A stretch of DNA of 64,000 nucleotides from Apoda limacodes. Its lineage: Eukaryota > Arthropoda > Insecta > Lepidoptera > Limacodidae. The translations under genes were made by a program, and so were the position numbers. Numbering within the stretch: the first letter of the stretch is position 1; every line of letters begins with the position of its first letter. Of this stretch, positions 10,806-22,434 are shown one piece after another. Under the pieces are notes generated by a model. That model was given only the letters and a program-made list of their open reading frames with translations, did no database searches and was not told the DNA's origin. The DNA is taken from assembly GCA_946406115.1 (NCBI GenBank), contig OX291548.1:5444373-5508372 (forward strand), in the 5' to 3' direction.

Positions 10806-12559
10806 GATATATTAGGAAACAAAAAAATATCAGACATTTTTTTCGTTTTTAATAGTTTAACATATACACGAAATATCTGCAAGTTAAAACATTGCATTTT
10901 AGTTTTTAAGTTATGATCGATTATATACCTGTGGCAGAAAATTTTTACTAATATGTGGGGTAAGCATAGTTTAGATCTATCCTCGTTTATTAAACTTTTA
11001 TTGTTGTTTCGTATTACGACTTTAAATAAACTTTTCTTACTAAACTTCGACTCTTTAAAGTTATTGGTACTTAAAAGAGTTACAATGTTGTTTGTTGCAT
11101 GCAGGTGTCGTTATATTCTAACTCCGTTTAATTATTTATGAGTGTTTAGTAATGTGATTATTTAGATGATAAAATATTACCGCTACAAAGATATATTTAA
11201 AGCGGAAGCTTTTCAATTATAAAATGGATTTGTATCCTACGCAATTTATAACCAATGCTGTCAAATGCAACGCAACATTTGTTGGTGGTATTTGTATTTC
11301 TGTTGCGGTTCGTATGAGCCACAAACTAAATAAGCGTGTTGTTTTAAGATCTATAAACTGAAATTAAAAACCTTAAAATTGTACCATCAAACTACGCAGT
11401 TTTATTCGTCTTCCTGTTTGTGCAAAAAAATAATGCAAAGGCATTTTGCCAAAAGTGAAACGTATTTTGAAGTATCTTTCTATCCTTAGTTTCACTATTT
11501 TTACCGAGATTAAAAATAATTTTCCCTATGAACGTTCCAACATTGGTGTTTATTTATGACTGTACTCTGACCATTTGAAAATTTGACCTAAAAATAGTGG
11601 TAAAATAAATATCTGTGCGCCAGACTCTAGCACTAATGGTTTCGTATCACCACACAACATACAAACTAAATTTGTGGGGAATACAAGGGAGTTTTGTATT
11701 CAAGTATAGTATAGTATAGTGAATAAATATCGGAAACCTATATATTAACCAACTTTTAACTTAATCGGTCCAGTAGATTTGGAGCAAATTACCTGTAACA
11801 GACTTTGACTTTGAACAAAGATTTTTGTTTGAAGAAAGCTGGCTGCCAAAAGCTGGCCATGACGTTACTTTTTGGATGGCTAGGCCAATTAGGCTTCTAG
11901 AAATATCTTTGATTGACTTTCTCGCTCGGGGACCTTACTACCCATTCTTTTTGTACCCGACTTCGCCAGAAAGAGGGTTATGTTTTTCAAGTGTAGGCAT
12001 GTATATTTCTTTGACACGCTCTGTAACCTAAATGGCTTAATGGATTTTCGCTTTAGATGCGTCATTAGATTCGTCGCAATTGTGAGAGTTTTTTAGGATT
12101 TCTACTTCCCGAGTTTCGCTTACACAAAAATCTTAATAAATCAAAATGGCAGATTTAACGCGCTTTAATGTGAGGGCTACAATTTTTTTTTCTTCAAGAC
12201 CCTCTAGTTGGGTATCAAAATAAAGGATTTTAAAAGTCGAGTGTGAAAATATATAAGACTTATAATAAAATAGTCAAATTTTTTTAATTAAAATACTTTA
12301 AGGAGTTTGAAAAAAAAAATTCTAAAAATCTGTGAATAAAAATAAATAATTTAATAAATAAAAAAATCTAAATGAAAAAACATAAAGAACTAAACAGAAA
12401 TTAAAACGTACCAAATATTTAAATATAAGCAGGAGGGACTCATTTCAGTGCAAGTAAAAATTGTGTACAGATTGTTTAGAATATAGTAGTTACCTTACAA
12501 TGAGTCTGCTTATTGTTAAATATTATTAACGTACCTTCCGTTCTAGTGTAGTGCGTGAT
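10806..12559. other. No gene seen
   Basis: AT-rich intergenic DNA with small chance ORFs (10953-11141, 11825-12031). A short TATAG run lies at 11707-11720. Confidence 0.35.
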
Positions 12560-12808
12560 GATGGTAAAAGGCCCGATGATATTACACTGATTACCTGGGA
12601 GCGTGGCTGAGTTTTACTGTGGGATGCCATTTGCGTAGATACCATGGCACGATCTTATCTCAGGGAAACGAGTGCAAAAGCCGCGGCAGCTGCCGAAAAT
12701 GCAGAGCGTAACAAAGGGCTCAAATATAGTGAATTACTTTCGGATTACATATTTGTGCCGATTGCGGTAGAGACGCTTGGTCCATGGGGTCCATCGGCTT
12801 ATAATTAG
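12560..12808 (+). pseudogene. Non-LTR retrotransposon C-terminal domain fragment
   Basis: From 12572 the frame reads a Pro-Asp-Asp-start segment, hits one in-frame TGA (12608-12610), then stays open for 65 codons to TAG at 12806-12808. The residues include WDAICVDT, an Ala-rich helix rich in AENAERNK, and FVPIAVETLGPWGP. I know this pattern from the region after the reverse transcriptase in many invertebrate LINE-derived sequences, where VETLGVWG is common. The rest of the element is missing on both sides, so it is a scrap. Codon use is richer in G+C than the neighbourhood, fitting a relatively young import. The family is inferred from memory of the motif. Confidence 0.55.
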
Positions 12809-12819
12809 CTTTTTATTTC

Positions 12820-13066
12820 CTTAGTACGTATATTAATGTAATTTAACAATTTGTATTAAATAATATAATAAAAAATTTTGGTATTTTTTGTATGTAGCAC
12901 TACAAAAAATCTCAGGGAATACACAACATTTTATTTACGCGGTATTTAGTTTTAAATCCCTTAAAATAGCAAGAGCGGTGGTTCTGTAACGCAATATCAT
13001 TAAATTATTTTAATGTTCTCTAGTAAGTAGGGCTATAACAATAAAAAATCTTAATTGCTTTAGGTT
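12820..13066. other. No feature seen
   Basis: AT-rich spacer. Confidence 0.3.
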
Positions 13067-13067
13067 G

Positions 13068-13292
13068 TCATAAAATCGTCATATTTTGGCGTTGTTGTCT
13101 TAAACTTGAGGGAACGAGCGATTGAATGAAGTCATCTAGTGATTCGCGAAATTCTTTGTTATTGTGCGTAGTTTCTAGCACTTTTACTAAGTTTTTGTTC
13201 ATGGCATTGTTTAGGTACTGGGCAGGCAACGCCCGAAAGGAGGTAACTCTTGCAACTGCCGTTAATAATAAATTTTTAAACACAAGTAACAA
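13068..13292 (-). CDS. Hypothetical protein segment, 74 aa
   Basis: The minus-strand ORF has a protein-like composition in its second half: charged, helix-prone, rich in Asn, Leu and Glu, ending with a Gln/Arg-rich tail. The first residues follow the local AT bias. No family recognised. A weak splice acceptor (AACGGCAG) lies inside the ORF on the minus strand at about 13260, so it could be the last exon of a gene or a retroelement scrap rather than a stand-alone gene. No start context or promoter supports translation from the first Met. Confidence 0.2.
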   Translation of the reverse strand: MLLVFKNLLLTAVARVTSFRALPAQYLNNAMNKNLVKVLETTHNNKEFRESLDDFIQSLVPSSLRQQRQNMTIL

Positions 13293-13299
13293 TAAGGTT

Positions 13300-13935
13300 T
13301 AAAATCCTTTTGTTTTTATGTTTATTGAGCAATACAAGGCTTGCCTGAACCACCCGTGCGATGCGCATTTAGTTCATCTAGCACCTATTTGTCATGCTAC
13401 CTGTTAACCTTGCTCAATTGATGCAAATGATTCAATGCCATTTTAATTCTAATGTTGAAAGTTGCTGCTAGCCAACCTTACTTAAGCATCATGAGACCTG
13501 TTCTTTAGTTAGATCATAGTTTCAGAAAGTTCTCCGAATATTTCCATGCTAACTAAATCTAAAATAATTTAGAGAGATAAATTACTATCTATATTTTACA
13601 GAAATGAAACTAATTAAAAGTTAACAGTGTGTTAATAAATAGTATAGGTCTTATGAGCACACTTAACCATTTTCATTCGGAATAAACGGTAAGTGCCCGG
13701 AGTAATCTCTGACACAAAACGTAGTAAAAATGGCACTTCATGGTAATGTAAGAACTCACACCTCAAAAAATGATCATACAGGATTGATACAAGGACGCAC
13801 ACTGCAGGCACAGAAATGGAGTTGGTCCTTAAGTTTGGCACAAGTAGGAAACAGGTACGTTTAAAGGAAATTCACTATTTCAATATTAAAGCACATAAAA
13901 TCCACCATTTTGATTTTTTTGATGTCACCTCTCTA
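13300..13935. other. No gene seen
   Basis: Mixed composition. A 69-codon minus ORF (13632-13841) has no recognisable features. Confidence 0.3.
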
Positions 13936-14100
13936 ATCTATTTGTCTATCACGATCTGGTCAGAGCCGCAGGAAGCGGATGGGTGCGGGTGGCTCAGGAC
14001 CGGCCGTTGTGGAGACATTTGGGGGAGGCCTAAGTTCAGCAACGGACGTCTTTGAAATGGCTGAAACGAACGAACGAACCTATCTAAGAACACTTGAGCT
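13936..14100 (+). mobile_element. LINE 3' coding end and tail
   Basis: Around 13991-14032 the plus frame reads VAQDRPLWRHLGEA then a stop, a sequence I associate with the extreme C-terminus of a common insect LINE polyprotein (usually continuing YVQQW). It is followed by a short (CGAA)n tail at 14070-14078. Only the last 50 or so codons are left and they are interrupted. Confidence 0.6.
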
Positions 14101-15060
14101 ATCAAAAAGAAATCCATCCAGCTGTTTGAAAGATATGATGCAATAAAGAAATTTACTAACATACATGCCAGATATGCGTGAAAATATAACCCTTCCTTGG
14201 CAGTTGCGTAAAAATTACTAACAAAACATTTTTATCTTTATATTAAAACTTACATTTTTTGTCATGAAAATATTTCAAAACTAAAATATATCTGATATAA
14301 TACTCAAAGGAAAAGCTTTTACAAATTAATGAGGCGTCATTACCGTCAGTAATGCGCTCTCAAAGGGGTGCTTTCAATATTTTAATATTTAGATCTAATG
14401 TCACTTATAACCTATTCTTTTAATCAGATAGTATTCTAATCAATGAATTTAATTAATTATGAGTAACTAAAGAAAAACAAAAAACCGCACATCATGCGTA
14501 TTAAGCTTATTATATAACATAACACGAAGATTTAATTTTAAACTATGGATTAATTATTACACACTTCATTTGCTTACTGATAGCGCTAACTAACCGAGGC
14601 TAAATATTTAAACATGGAATTAAGTCTTTCACACCATATCAAGGATAAATTAAAACAGATACGCGTAGTAGTATTATTTGAGAAACAAAAGCTACTCAAT
14701 TTATCGAAACACGTTACTATAAGTCCACCCTCGTATTTTTCTTACAATAGCGATACACAGTTTTATGGGGGGTCAGATACTATGTGATATTGGCCGTAAA
14801 CTTGCTCTTCCAATAAGTTTTGTCATTATATTTTACGAGCCACACTAGAACTATACGATCTACTACGAGTACCAGTATAATAGAATGTTTTTCAAGATGA
14901 AAACACTGATAGTTTTTTTTTTATGTATTATTTTGTTGTTAATCAATCTTTCTAATATAAAAACAAATATGAATTATTTACAGTTTAATATAAAGATTTA
15001 AGAACTTAAAATCAATGTAAATAAATATTTTCATAACAAAGATGTAGTCTAGACATTAAC
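14101..15060. other. No gene seen
   Basis: AT-rich intergenic DNA without recognised repeats. Confidence 0.35.
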
Positions 15061-15133
15061 CTCGAGCCAGGACTTGAACCTGCAACAATCCCTACAGTCC
15101 TTGTAAGTGCTCTACCAGTTGAGCTATCAAAAC
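15061..15133 (-). tRNA. tRNA-like relic
   Basis: On the minus strand, TAGCTCAACTGGTAGAGC gives a perfect 4-bp D stem and a box A, CTTAC/GTAGG gives a five-pair anticodon stem, and GGTTCAAGTCC gives box B with four of five T-stem pairs. The acceptor stem pairs poorly, and the base before the presumed anticodon is A where T33 is expected. It is therefore best read as a tRNA pseudogene or a tRNA-derived SINE head, not a working tRNA. The anticodon cannot be assigned. Confidence 0.5.
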
Positions 15134-15136
15134 ACT

Positions 15137-17300
15137 TTTTTACTCTGGCCAGTAATAATCCCAACTAAATATTTTCTATGGAAATATACTCGTTACGAAA
15201 GTCATACGCAACTCCTAGAGATTTATAAAGTCATATTTATTTTCCAATTATTGTCTAAGAAGATTCTAACGTACAGGGGGTCTCAAAGGAAGAAAAATTA
15301 ATATTAATAATGTATTTCTCAAATCTATGAAGATCTTTGTATTTTTAGATTAATGTACTAGGACTTTTTAAGTCCTTAGGAGTTGTTTTTAAATTAAATG
15401 ACGTAATTTTGCGCTCCACAACATTTCAATAATTTCCACTTCGTAGAATATGAATTTCCAAAATATTATCGTCAACGAAAATATTATTCAGAACATATCT
15501 ATATATCACGTCATTATCACCGTCACTAATCATCATATCACGTATTTGTTGACGTCAGATTTCCTTTCTTAACGGTGTTTTGGTCTAAGGTGATTAAATT
15601 TTCATTAGAATACTGTATTGTCTGTTTCTCACTGTTGACACAAGACGTATTTATTTAATAATCTGTGAAGTATTTAAATTAACTTACGGAGTCTTACACG
15701 TTAAGTAAATAAAACTCTTAAGTCAACTGTAGAACTGAGATAACAAACTTTTGCCGCTACTCACTTGAAACGACGAAATTATGCTACATTATTAAATTTT
15801 GATTAATGCTTACTTTTGAAGTACAATTTTTTATTAAAATTTAACGCGTTTTTGAATCCAATTCGAATTACTTACTTTGTAGTTAATGTTAGGTAAATTA
15901 ATAAAATTATGTTAAGATTTTTATGAATATTGACAATTGTTATTTAAAATATATTTTTTTATGTATACTAATTTATATATACTCAAAATAAAAAAATAAC
16001 GAAGCTAATCTAGACATATTATATTTTAACCACAACTAATTTCAAGTAGATTTAGATAACTAAACACTCAAAGTAGTGAAGAGAGTAGTTGTTAGAGATA
16101 TAAACTTTTGATGGCCGCATGTTGGTAGAAAATCCTATACTGTTTACAAGCCAAAGTAAGATAGAATAGGTATTGTTTTTGTCATAAGGATTTAGTGGGG
16201 TGGATAGGGGACACCAACTTGCATTTCGTGATACGGCAATGCCGCTGCGCTCGAACATTGTACATACCCATACCTTAAGGAATTAAGCCACGATCCACCC
16301 CCTTCAGGTCACTTACCACTGAGGTAGAAAACTGTAATTATGCTAGTAATATAGTAATATAAATAGTAATTATACGAGTAATATAATCAGTGGATAAAAT
16401 ATTTTTTTTGTTGTTTTTTGAGTAGTAATAGTAAAAAACAGTATGTACTCACAATTTAATTGAAATTTCAACAGTTTGTCTATGTCGCAGGTAACAAAAA
16501 TTTCATCACCATTTTCAGTATTCAGTTATTTAAATATAGTATCATTAATATTATCGACTCTGACAACGATATCACTACGGCGCTAGCCGGCTCAAACGCC
16601 TTCCGCGACACCGAACACAGCTTATAAAAACACATATAAAATACGGAGCTTTATAGACAGACCATTCAAACGCGATATACCAAGTATACTAGATTTGCTA
16701 AGATACCTGGCCGCTTTGACTAGTTAGATTTTAATAATTATAAAAGGTGACGGTAGCGTATTATTAAATATAATTTTGACTGAATGATTTGTTTTCATAA
16801 CATCTAGGGGGCCGTATGCCGTTTTGCAACTTTAGTAGTATAAAAATATAAATGAATAGTATTACAGTGTCACCAAAACAGAACCGAAATATATTCAGAA
16901 TATTATAACAATAAGGCCTTAATAAAAAAATCTGAATCAAAATCAATATTTATTTAATTATGAAATAACGTAAGTAAACCATTAGTTAAAAGAATTGAAA
17001 GAATTTTAAAAAAGATAAATATTTCTTTTTCCTTCACCATAACAATGACTCAATCAATATCTCAAACTTTCGAAGACAAAATTCATTTTGCTAGGGCTTC
17101 TTTTAGTCTTCACCAATCTACAGGCAGTAAGCACTTACATCGGATGCCAATGTTCGTATGACCTAGAATCCATTTTAGATAAATGTATATAAATCAATAC
17201 GGATATCAGTTTGTAGAAGGACGTTTTTCAATCTGCAATTTCAACTCAGCACACTTATATTTTTTTTGTTGAAATGTTTAAATTGGTCAAACGTTTTACA
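15137..17300. other. No gene seen
   Basis: Long AT-rich stretch. ORFs at 16052-16258 and 16764-16946 (minus) look like chance. Bases 16560-16625 are locally GC-richer. Nothing else recognised. Confidence 0.35.
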
Positions 17301-17306
17301 TTTCAG

Positions 17307-17518
17307 CCAAGTGCGATTGCATCGATGCGTCCCCGGAGGGATTGATTTCTATTCCAGCTTCGATTAAAAATTCAATTCATCTTGTGGTCGTTCGTATGTC
17401 TAATGGTTTTGTTCATCGAAGAGGAATGTTACATTCGGGTGTATTGACACAGATTACATATACATTGGATACAATTCTCAGGCTAGTTGTTCCTATTGAA
17501 ACGCCACACCAATTTTAA
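17307..17518 (+). CDS. Candidate terminal exon, unknown protein
   Basis: TTTACATTTCAG (17295-17306) is a good splice acceptor. From 17309 the frame stays open for 69 codons to TAA (17516-17518). The product has a fairly ordinary amino-acid mix, a run of beta-prone hydrophobic residues, and starts with a Cys/Asp-rich stretch (KCDCIDASPEG). I recognise no family. In an AT-rich background 69 codons without a stop is modest evidence only. The reverse strand of the same stretch is broken by stops. Confidence 0.2.
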
Positions 17519-17519
17519 A

Positions 17520-17990
17520 GTAAAAACCATCAATGTTTGAATTGTTTTTTATTTTGTATAACAAACACAAAGTAGAAGTCTAATAGCTTGCTACTAAAGA
17601 TAAAAAAAAATATTCAGATACTAATAGTAATTTACAAGTATTTATTTTTCAAAAAACCTTTTGTGAAATAATACACAATCTAACCATAAACATAACAAAC
17701 TGCATTAAGAGGCAGTACTACGTGACAGAAAACTAGAGTAACGAGATATGGAACTGAGCGTTCGTGAGTAGTGGAGCTACATCTTTACTCACTGAGATTT
17801 TCATTGAAATACATGAAATAAATTAATCGTTTATTATAAATTATTTTTTTAATTTTTTTTTCTCAGGGTCTAAAGCACTATCACGGCTATGCTTTGGCAA
17901 AATTGTATTTATGTATTGTAATAGCACTCATTAAGATTAAGTTAAGATGTCCTCACTTTAAAAGAAATGTTGTCGCCGTAATTTTTTTTG
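17520..17990. other. No feature seen
   Basis: AT-rich left flank of the duplicated unit. It bears no similarity to the flank of the second copy beyond the first few bases of the unit. Confidence 0.35.
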
Positions 17991-18021
17991 TTTTTAGAAT
18001 AACGTTTTCAGGCTATAAAAC

Positions 18022-18225
18022 ATGTCTTGGCTGTTTAAGAGAATGAAAGGAGCTAAACGTAGGCATGGCTTTTTTAGGGAATCAAAGGAGCTAAATAGTA
18101 GAATTTATAAGCTGTGCAATAGCTTTTTAAACCAAAGTACAGCCCGTGTACAGCTCTTTACAGCTGTTAATAAACCTCTGTCATGTCTAGAGCTAATTGA
18201 TTTGGGGCCCAATGAGGATCAGTAA
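18022..18225 (+). CDS. Short ORF in unit A, 67 aa, unknown
   Basis: A basic, Lys/Arg/Ser-rich product starting MSWLFKRMK, with no family recognised. In the second copy (20975 onward) an A-to-T change turns an early Lys codon into TAG; translation could restart only at 20996. The loss in the sister copy argues against strong selection on this ORF. The preceding bases include TTTTTAG and TTTTCAG, so an internal exon is conceivable. Confidence 0.2.
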   Translation: MSWLFKRMKGAKRRHGFFRESKELNSRIYKLCNSFLNQSTARVQLFTAVNKPLSCLELIDLGPNEDQ

Positions 18226-18532
18226 AGTTAAAACAAATGTTATTGTATATGTATATGTTGTTCTTTATAACATTTCAATGGTATATCTTTTTGAATTATT
18301 AAAATGGGACCATTACTTACAGAGATATTAAATAATAAAATAACTCTTCCATGCCGCTAAAAGCCAGTGCGCCACGATTACATGTGACGTCATGGTACTT
18401 GAACGGACTGCGCGCTCGTGCACTCAATCACAAGTCGCTGAGCTGAGACGCGATAAGTACCTAAATAAAGTGTCAATACATTTAATGAGTGTAACTTTGT
18501 GATAATTACTATAAAACCAATACCTACACATT

Positions 18533-18679
18533 ATGAGTATTAATAAAATTGAAGCTGGTTTTGTACAACCTCAATCAGATAACCTTCCGAAAGTGGATTC
18601 TTTTATGGTATTTGAATACCTAGGTAATCATTCGAAGTTTACCAGTACTGAGATCCGAGGCTGGAAACTACAGAAGTAA
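18533..18679 (+). CDS. Candidate first exon, 48-codon ORF ending at a splice donor
   Basis: The ORF starts ATGAGTATTAATAAA and reads MSINKIEAGFVQPQ, then a block VDSFMVFEYLGNH and a final STEIRGWKLQK. Just before its stop lies GAAGTAAGG, a good donor (GTAAGG), so the frame may continue in another exon. Upstream, 18360-18530 is GC-richer, contains TGACGTCA, and looks like a promoter and leader. From memory, the SFMV...EIRG pattern resembles the start of insect proteins carrying a YqaJ-type nuclease domain and a SWIM zinc finger. I cannot verify that. The ORF is unchanged in the second copy. Confidence 0.35.
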   Translation: MSINKIEAGFVQPQSDNLPKVDSFMVFEYLGNHSKFTSTEIRGWKLQK

Positions 18680-19481
18680 GGTTGCACCTTATTTATCTGC
18701 CTACATATTGTAAATCAAGTACTTTAGTTAAAAAGAATCCACGCCACCACTCAAGTCCGATAACTAGGTACGTATACTAGTTTTGTATTATGTGCGAGGG
18801 GTTTGATTCTTTATCTAAGATCGAATGGACACCAGTAATGTTGTAAATAAATCTTGTCAATAAGAATAATACCTAATAGGTACCTATTCTACAAAGTATA
18901 TCCTATCCCTATCAAAATATAACTTGTTATTTCTCTGGTTTCCAATAAGGTATAACAGATTTGCCGATGTTTTATTGCAATAGTTCCAGTTTTTATGACA
19001 GGACTTGAGTGGTGGTGCGAACTCTAAGCTGTATGCAGGGACGTACACAGAGGGGGGATAGTTGGGATAAACTGACGTTACATAAACTAAACGGGAGCAT
19101 AACCAGCAATTATTTACAGAGTGCATGGTTTATTCAATGTTTGTCCCCGCCCGAAACAAAAGTTTTGATTTATGCCTGACTGTATGTGGTAGGTATCAAA
19201 ATGAATGTTAAGTAAAAATACAGGGACGTTTTTGGAAGTTATGAATAAAGTATTTATTATATCTTGAATAACGAATGTTATCTTTGTTCATTTATATGTA
19301 GATCATTCGCGATTGCGATAAATTGGCATCCGCGGATGGCTTTTGAGCTAAAGCAACTAGGTAGGCATCTACTTGCGATTTATTTAGTATGGTTCAATAC
19401 ACTAAACTTGCTGATCTATGACGGAATTATTAATATATTTGTTGAGTGCGGTTGGAATGGCTGTTTTTTGCCGTCTCGCTC

Positions 19482-20199
19482 ATTTTTAGGGTTCCGCACC
19501 CAAAGGGTAAAAACGGGAACCTATTACTAAGACTTTGCTGTCTGTCTGCCCATTTGTCCGTCTGTCACCAGGCTGTATCTCATGAACCGTGATAGTTAGA
19601 CTGTTGAAATTTTCACAGATGATGTGATTTCTGTTGCCACTATGACCACAAATACTAAATTCTAAGTTTCTATAAACCAATCCTTACCAAATTTGAATGG
19701 AACCAATCTGCGTGTTAGTCCTTTCATATATGTATAAATTGTTGAAATCTGTTCTTAATCAAAAAAAACAGTTCTTTAGCGATAAAAAACAACTTCTGGA
19801 CAGATTTTTCCAAAATATTTTCAGATCCAAGACATGACGTAGTAGGTCTATCGATTAAAATGGTCCGTGAGCAATTTGGTCCATTAGTTCTTGAGATATC
19901 GAGGGGCAAAAAAAAACCTAACATACATACATACACGCACACACACATCACTTTGAACATGATTGCAAACGATTCTCCAGGTTTCAAGACATAAAGAAAA
20001 CACAAATTTAGCTATTTCGATTTTTGGACCTATTATAAAAACTTCTCTCCAGGAAAGGTAATAATAAATAATTAAATTAAAATTATTTAAGGTAGGCGGG
20101 TTGTATGGGAATACAACAAAGGTTTTTTTTTCGTCGTTTTTATAGATAATGATACGGAACCCCTATGCGAGAGTCCGACTCGCACTTGGCCGGTTTTCA
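19482..20199 (+). mobile_element. Lepidopteran interspersed repeat (GGGTTCCG...CTTGGCCGG), copy in unit A
   Basis: It begins AGGGTTCCGCACCCAAAGGG, then TCTGTCTGCCCATTTGTCCG and a CATGAACCGTGATAG block, and ends GACTCGCACTTGGCCGGTTT. I know this layout as one of the most widespread lepidopteran repeats; the class is unsettled to me. Overlapping small ORFs on both strands are chance. Confidence 0.75.
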
Positions 20200-20204
20200 T
20201 TAAC

Positions 20205-20938
20205 TGTGAATAATGAGGCTGCGGTATAATGTACAGCTCATTTTTGTCATACGACCAAAAATGAGCTAGTAGTATTCAAATTAATGCGTCGATCGCCGAG
20301 TTGCCGCGGCGCAGAGTGCGTGACGTCATCTTTCTCATCGGTCGCCAGTTAGCCGTTGGAAGTAACAAAGCGCGCAGTGTTTATGTTTGATTCACGGACT
20401 TAAAAAAGAATTAAGACGGCGATATAGGCCAGAAAGCTAATTTCTGTAATTCTAACGTTGTGTATGTAAGTGCACTATAAATCATTAGATAATGTCATAC
20501 ACATTACTATGAGATATATATGTTATATACTTCTTAAGTAATTTATACCGTAATGACGCCTCGAAACTTTTAATTTTTTGTATGGAATTTAACGTTATTA
20601 TCGTTTTGTAGTCACATTTATTGACTTTTTGCTACAACTTAGAGTCCAGGCACTAGATAATAAGCTAGTCTAATTATTTAACCAACTTTCATTACAAACA
20701 AATGCAAAACATGCTTTAAAAATTTGCACAAGTGTTGAAACAATGGTCACTTCCAGATTTTTTATTGCATTAAATACAATAAATGAATATCATTCAGTAA
20801 GGTAATGCACTAGACGAAAGCCAGTTGTATAACATATATTTATTTCAATCCTTTAGATGCAATAGTTTAGCCACAAAATTTGCACAAAAACGGCGTATTT
20901 TCGCGCTGTACATTATACCGCAGCCTCATTATTCACAG
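20205..20938 (+). mobile_element. TTAA-target MITE, complete copy (M1)
   Basis: 734 bp bounded by TTAA on both sides (20201-20204 and 20939-20942). Perfect 34-bp terminal inverted repeats begin CTGTGAATAATGAGGCTGCG. No ORF, so it is non-autonomous. A TTAA duplication points to the piggyBac group, although the terminal bases are not the usual CCC. An internal hairpin with 11-bp stems (AGCTCATTTTT/AAAAATGAGCT) lies at 20235-20267, just inside the left end. Confidence 0.9.
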
Positions 20939-20995
20939 TTAAGTTTTTAGAATAACGTTTTCAGGCTATAAAACATGTCTTGGCTGTTTTAGAGA

Positions 20996-21178
20996 ATGAA
21001 AGGAGCTAAACGTAGGCATGGCTTTTTTAGGGAATCAAAGGAGCTAAATAGTAGAATTTATAAGCTGTGCAATAGCTTTTTAAACCAAAGTACAGCCCGT
21101 GTACAGCTCTTTACAGCTGTTAATAAACCTCTGTCATGTCTAGAGCTAATTGATTTGGGGCCCAATGAGGATCAGTAA
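20996..21178 (+). pseudogene. Short ORF in unit A, second copy, 5' end broken
   Basis: Counterpart of 18022-18225. The upstream Met at 20975 is followed by an in-frame TAG, leaving only an internal Met at 20996 and 60 codons. No family recognised. Confidence 0.2.
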
Positions 21179-21485
21179 AGTTAAAACAAATGTTATTGTA
21201 TATGTATATGTTGTTCTTTATAACATAACAATGGTATATCTTTTTGAATTATTAAAATCGGACCATTACTTACAGAGATATTAAATAATAAAATAACTCT
21301 TCCATGCCGCTAAAAGCCAGTGCGCCACGATTACATGTGACGTCATGGTACTTGAACGGACTGCGCGCTCGTGCACTCAATCACAAGTCGCTGAGCTGAG
21401 ACGCGATAAGTACCTAAATAAAGTGTCAATACATTTAATGAGTGTAACTTTGTGATAATTACTATAAAACCAATACCTACACATT

Positions 21486-21632
21486 ATGAGTATTAATAAA
21501 ATTGAAGCTGGTTTTGTACAACCTCAATCAGATAACCTTCCGAAAGTGGATTCTTTTATGGTATTTGAATACCTAGGTAATCATTCGAAGTTTACCAGTA
21601 CTGAGATCCGAGGCTGGAAACTACAGAAGTAA
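21486..21632 (+). CDS. Candidate first exon, second copy, 48 codons
   Basis: Same 48-codon ORF as at 18533, with the same GTAAGG donor sequence at its end. Retention in both copies, against loss of the neighbouring 67-codon ORF, is weak evidence that this one matters. The upstream promoter-like stretch with TGACGTCA is also kept. No downstream exon is identifiable within the 1.5 kb before the MITE. Confidence 0.35.
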   Translation: MSINKIEAGFVQPQSDNLPKVDSFMVFEYLGNHSKFTSTEIRGWKLQK

Positions 21633-22434
21633 GGTTGCACCTTATTTATCTGCCTACATATTGTAAATCAAGTACTTTAGTTAAAAAGAATCCACGCCAC
21701 CACTCAAGTCCGATAACTAGGTACGTATACTAGTTTTGTATTATGTGCGAGGGGTTTGATTCTTTATCTAAGATCGAATGGACACCAGTAATGTTGTAAC
21801 TAAATCTTGTCAATAAGAATAATACCTAATAGGTACCTATTCTACAAAGTATATCCTATCCCTATCAAAATATAACTTGTTATTTCTCTGGTTTCCAATA
21901 AGGTATAACAGATTTGCCGATGTTTTATTGCAATAGTTCCAGTTTTTATGACAGGACTTGAGTGGTGGTGCGAACTCTAAGCTGTATGCAGGGACGTACA
22001 CAGAGGGGGGATAGTTGGGATAAACTGACGTTACATAAACTAAACGGGAGCATAACCAGCAATTATTTACAGAGTGCATGGTTTATTCAATGTTTGTCCC
22101 CGCCCGAAACAAAAGTTTTGATTTATGCCTGACTGTATGTGGTAGGTATCAAAATGAATGTTAAGTAAAAATACAGGGACGTTTTTGGAAGTTATGAATA
22201 AAGTATTTATTATATCTTGAATAACGAATGTTATCTTTGTTCATTTATATGTAGATCATTCGCGATTGCGATAAATTGGCATCCGCGGATGGCTTTTGAG
22301 CTAAAGCAACTAGGTAGGCATCTACTTGCGATTTATTTAGTATGGTTCAATACACTAAACTTGCTGATCTATGACGGAATTATTAATATATTTGTTGAGT
22401 GCGGTTGGAATGGCTGTTTTTTGCCGTCTCGCTC

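Larger units (their letters stand above)
17991..20204 (+). repeat. Duplicated unit A, first copy
   Basis: A direct repeat of 20944-23157 at a constant offset of 2,953 bp, starting GTTTTTAGAATAACG and ending at CATTAA. I count about ten substitutions and no net indel over 2.2 kb. It contains a promoter-like stretch, two short ORFs, small inverted repeats (CCACCACTCAAGTCC at 18744-18758 against 19001-19015) and a lepidopteran interspersed repeat at its right end. The TTAA at its right edge is the target site of the MITE that follows. Confidence 0.95.

Noticed and set aside
19264..19530. 88-codon ORF repeated at 22217-22483
   Set aside because: Identical only because unit A is duplicated. It runs into the interspersed repeat and has no recognisable domain.
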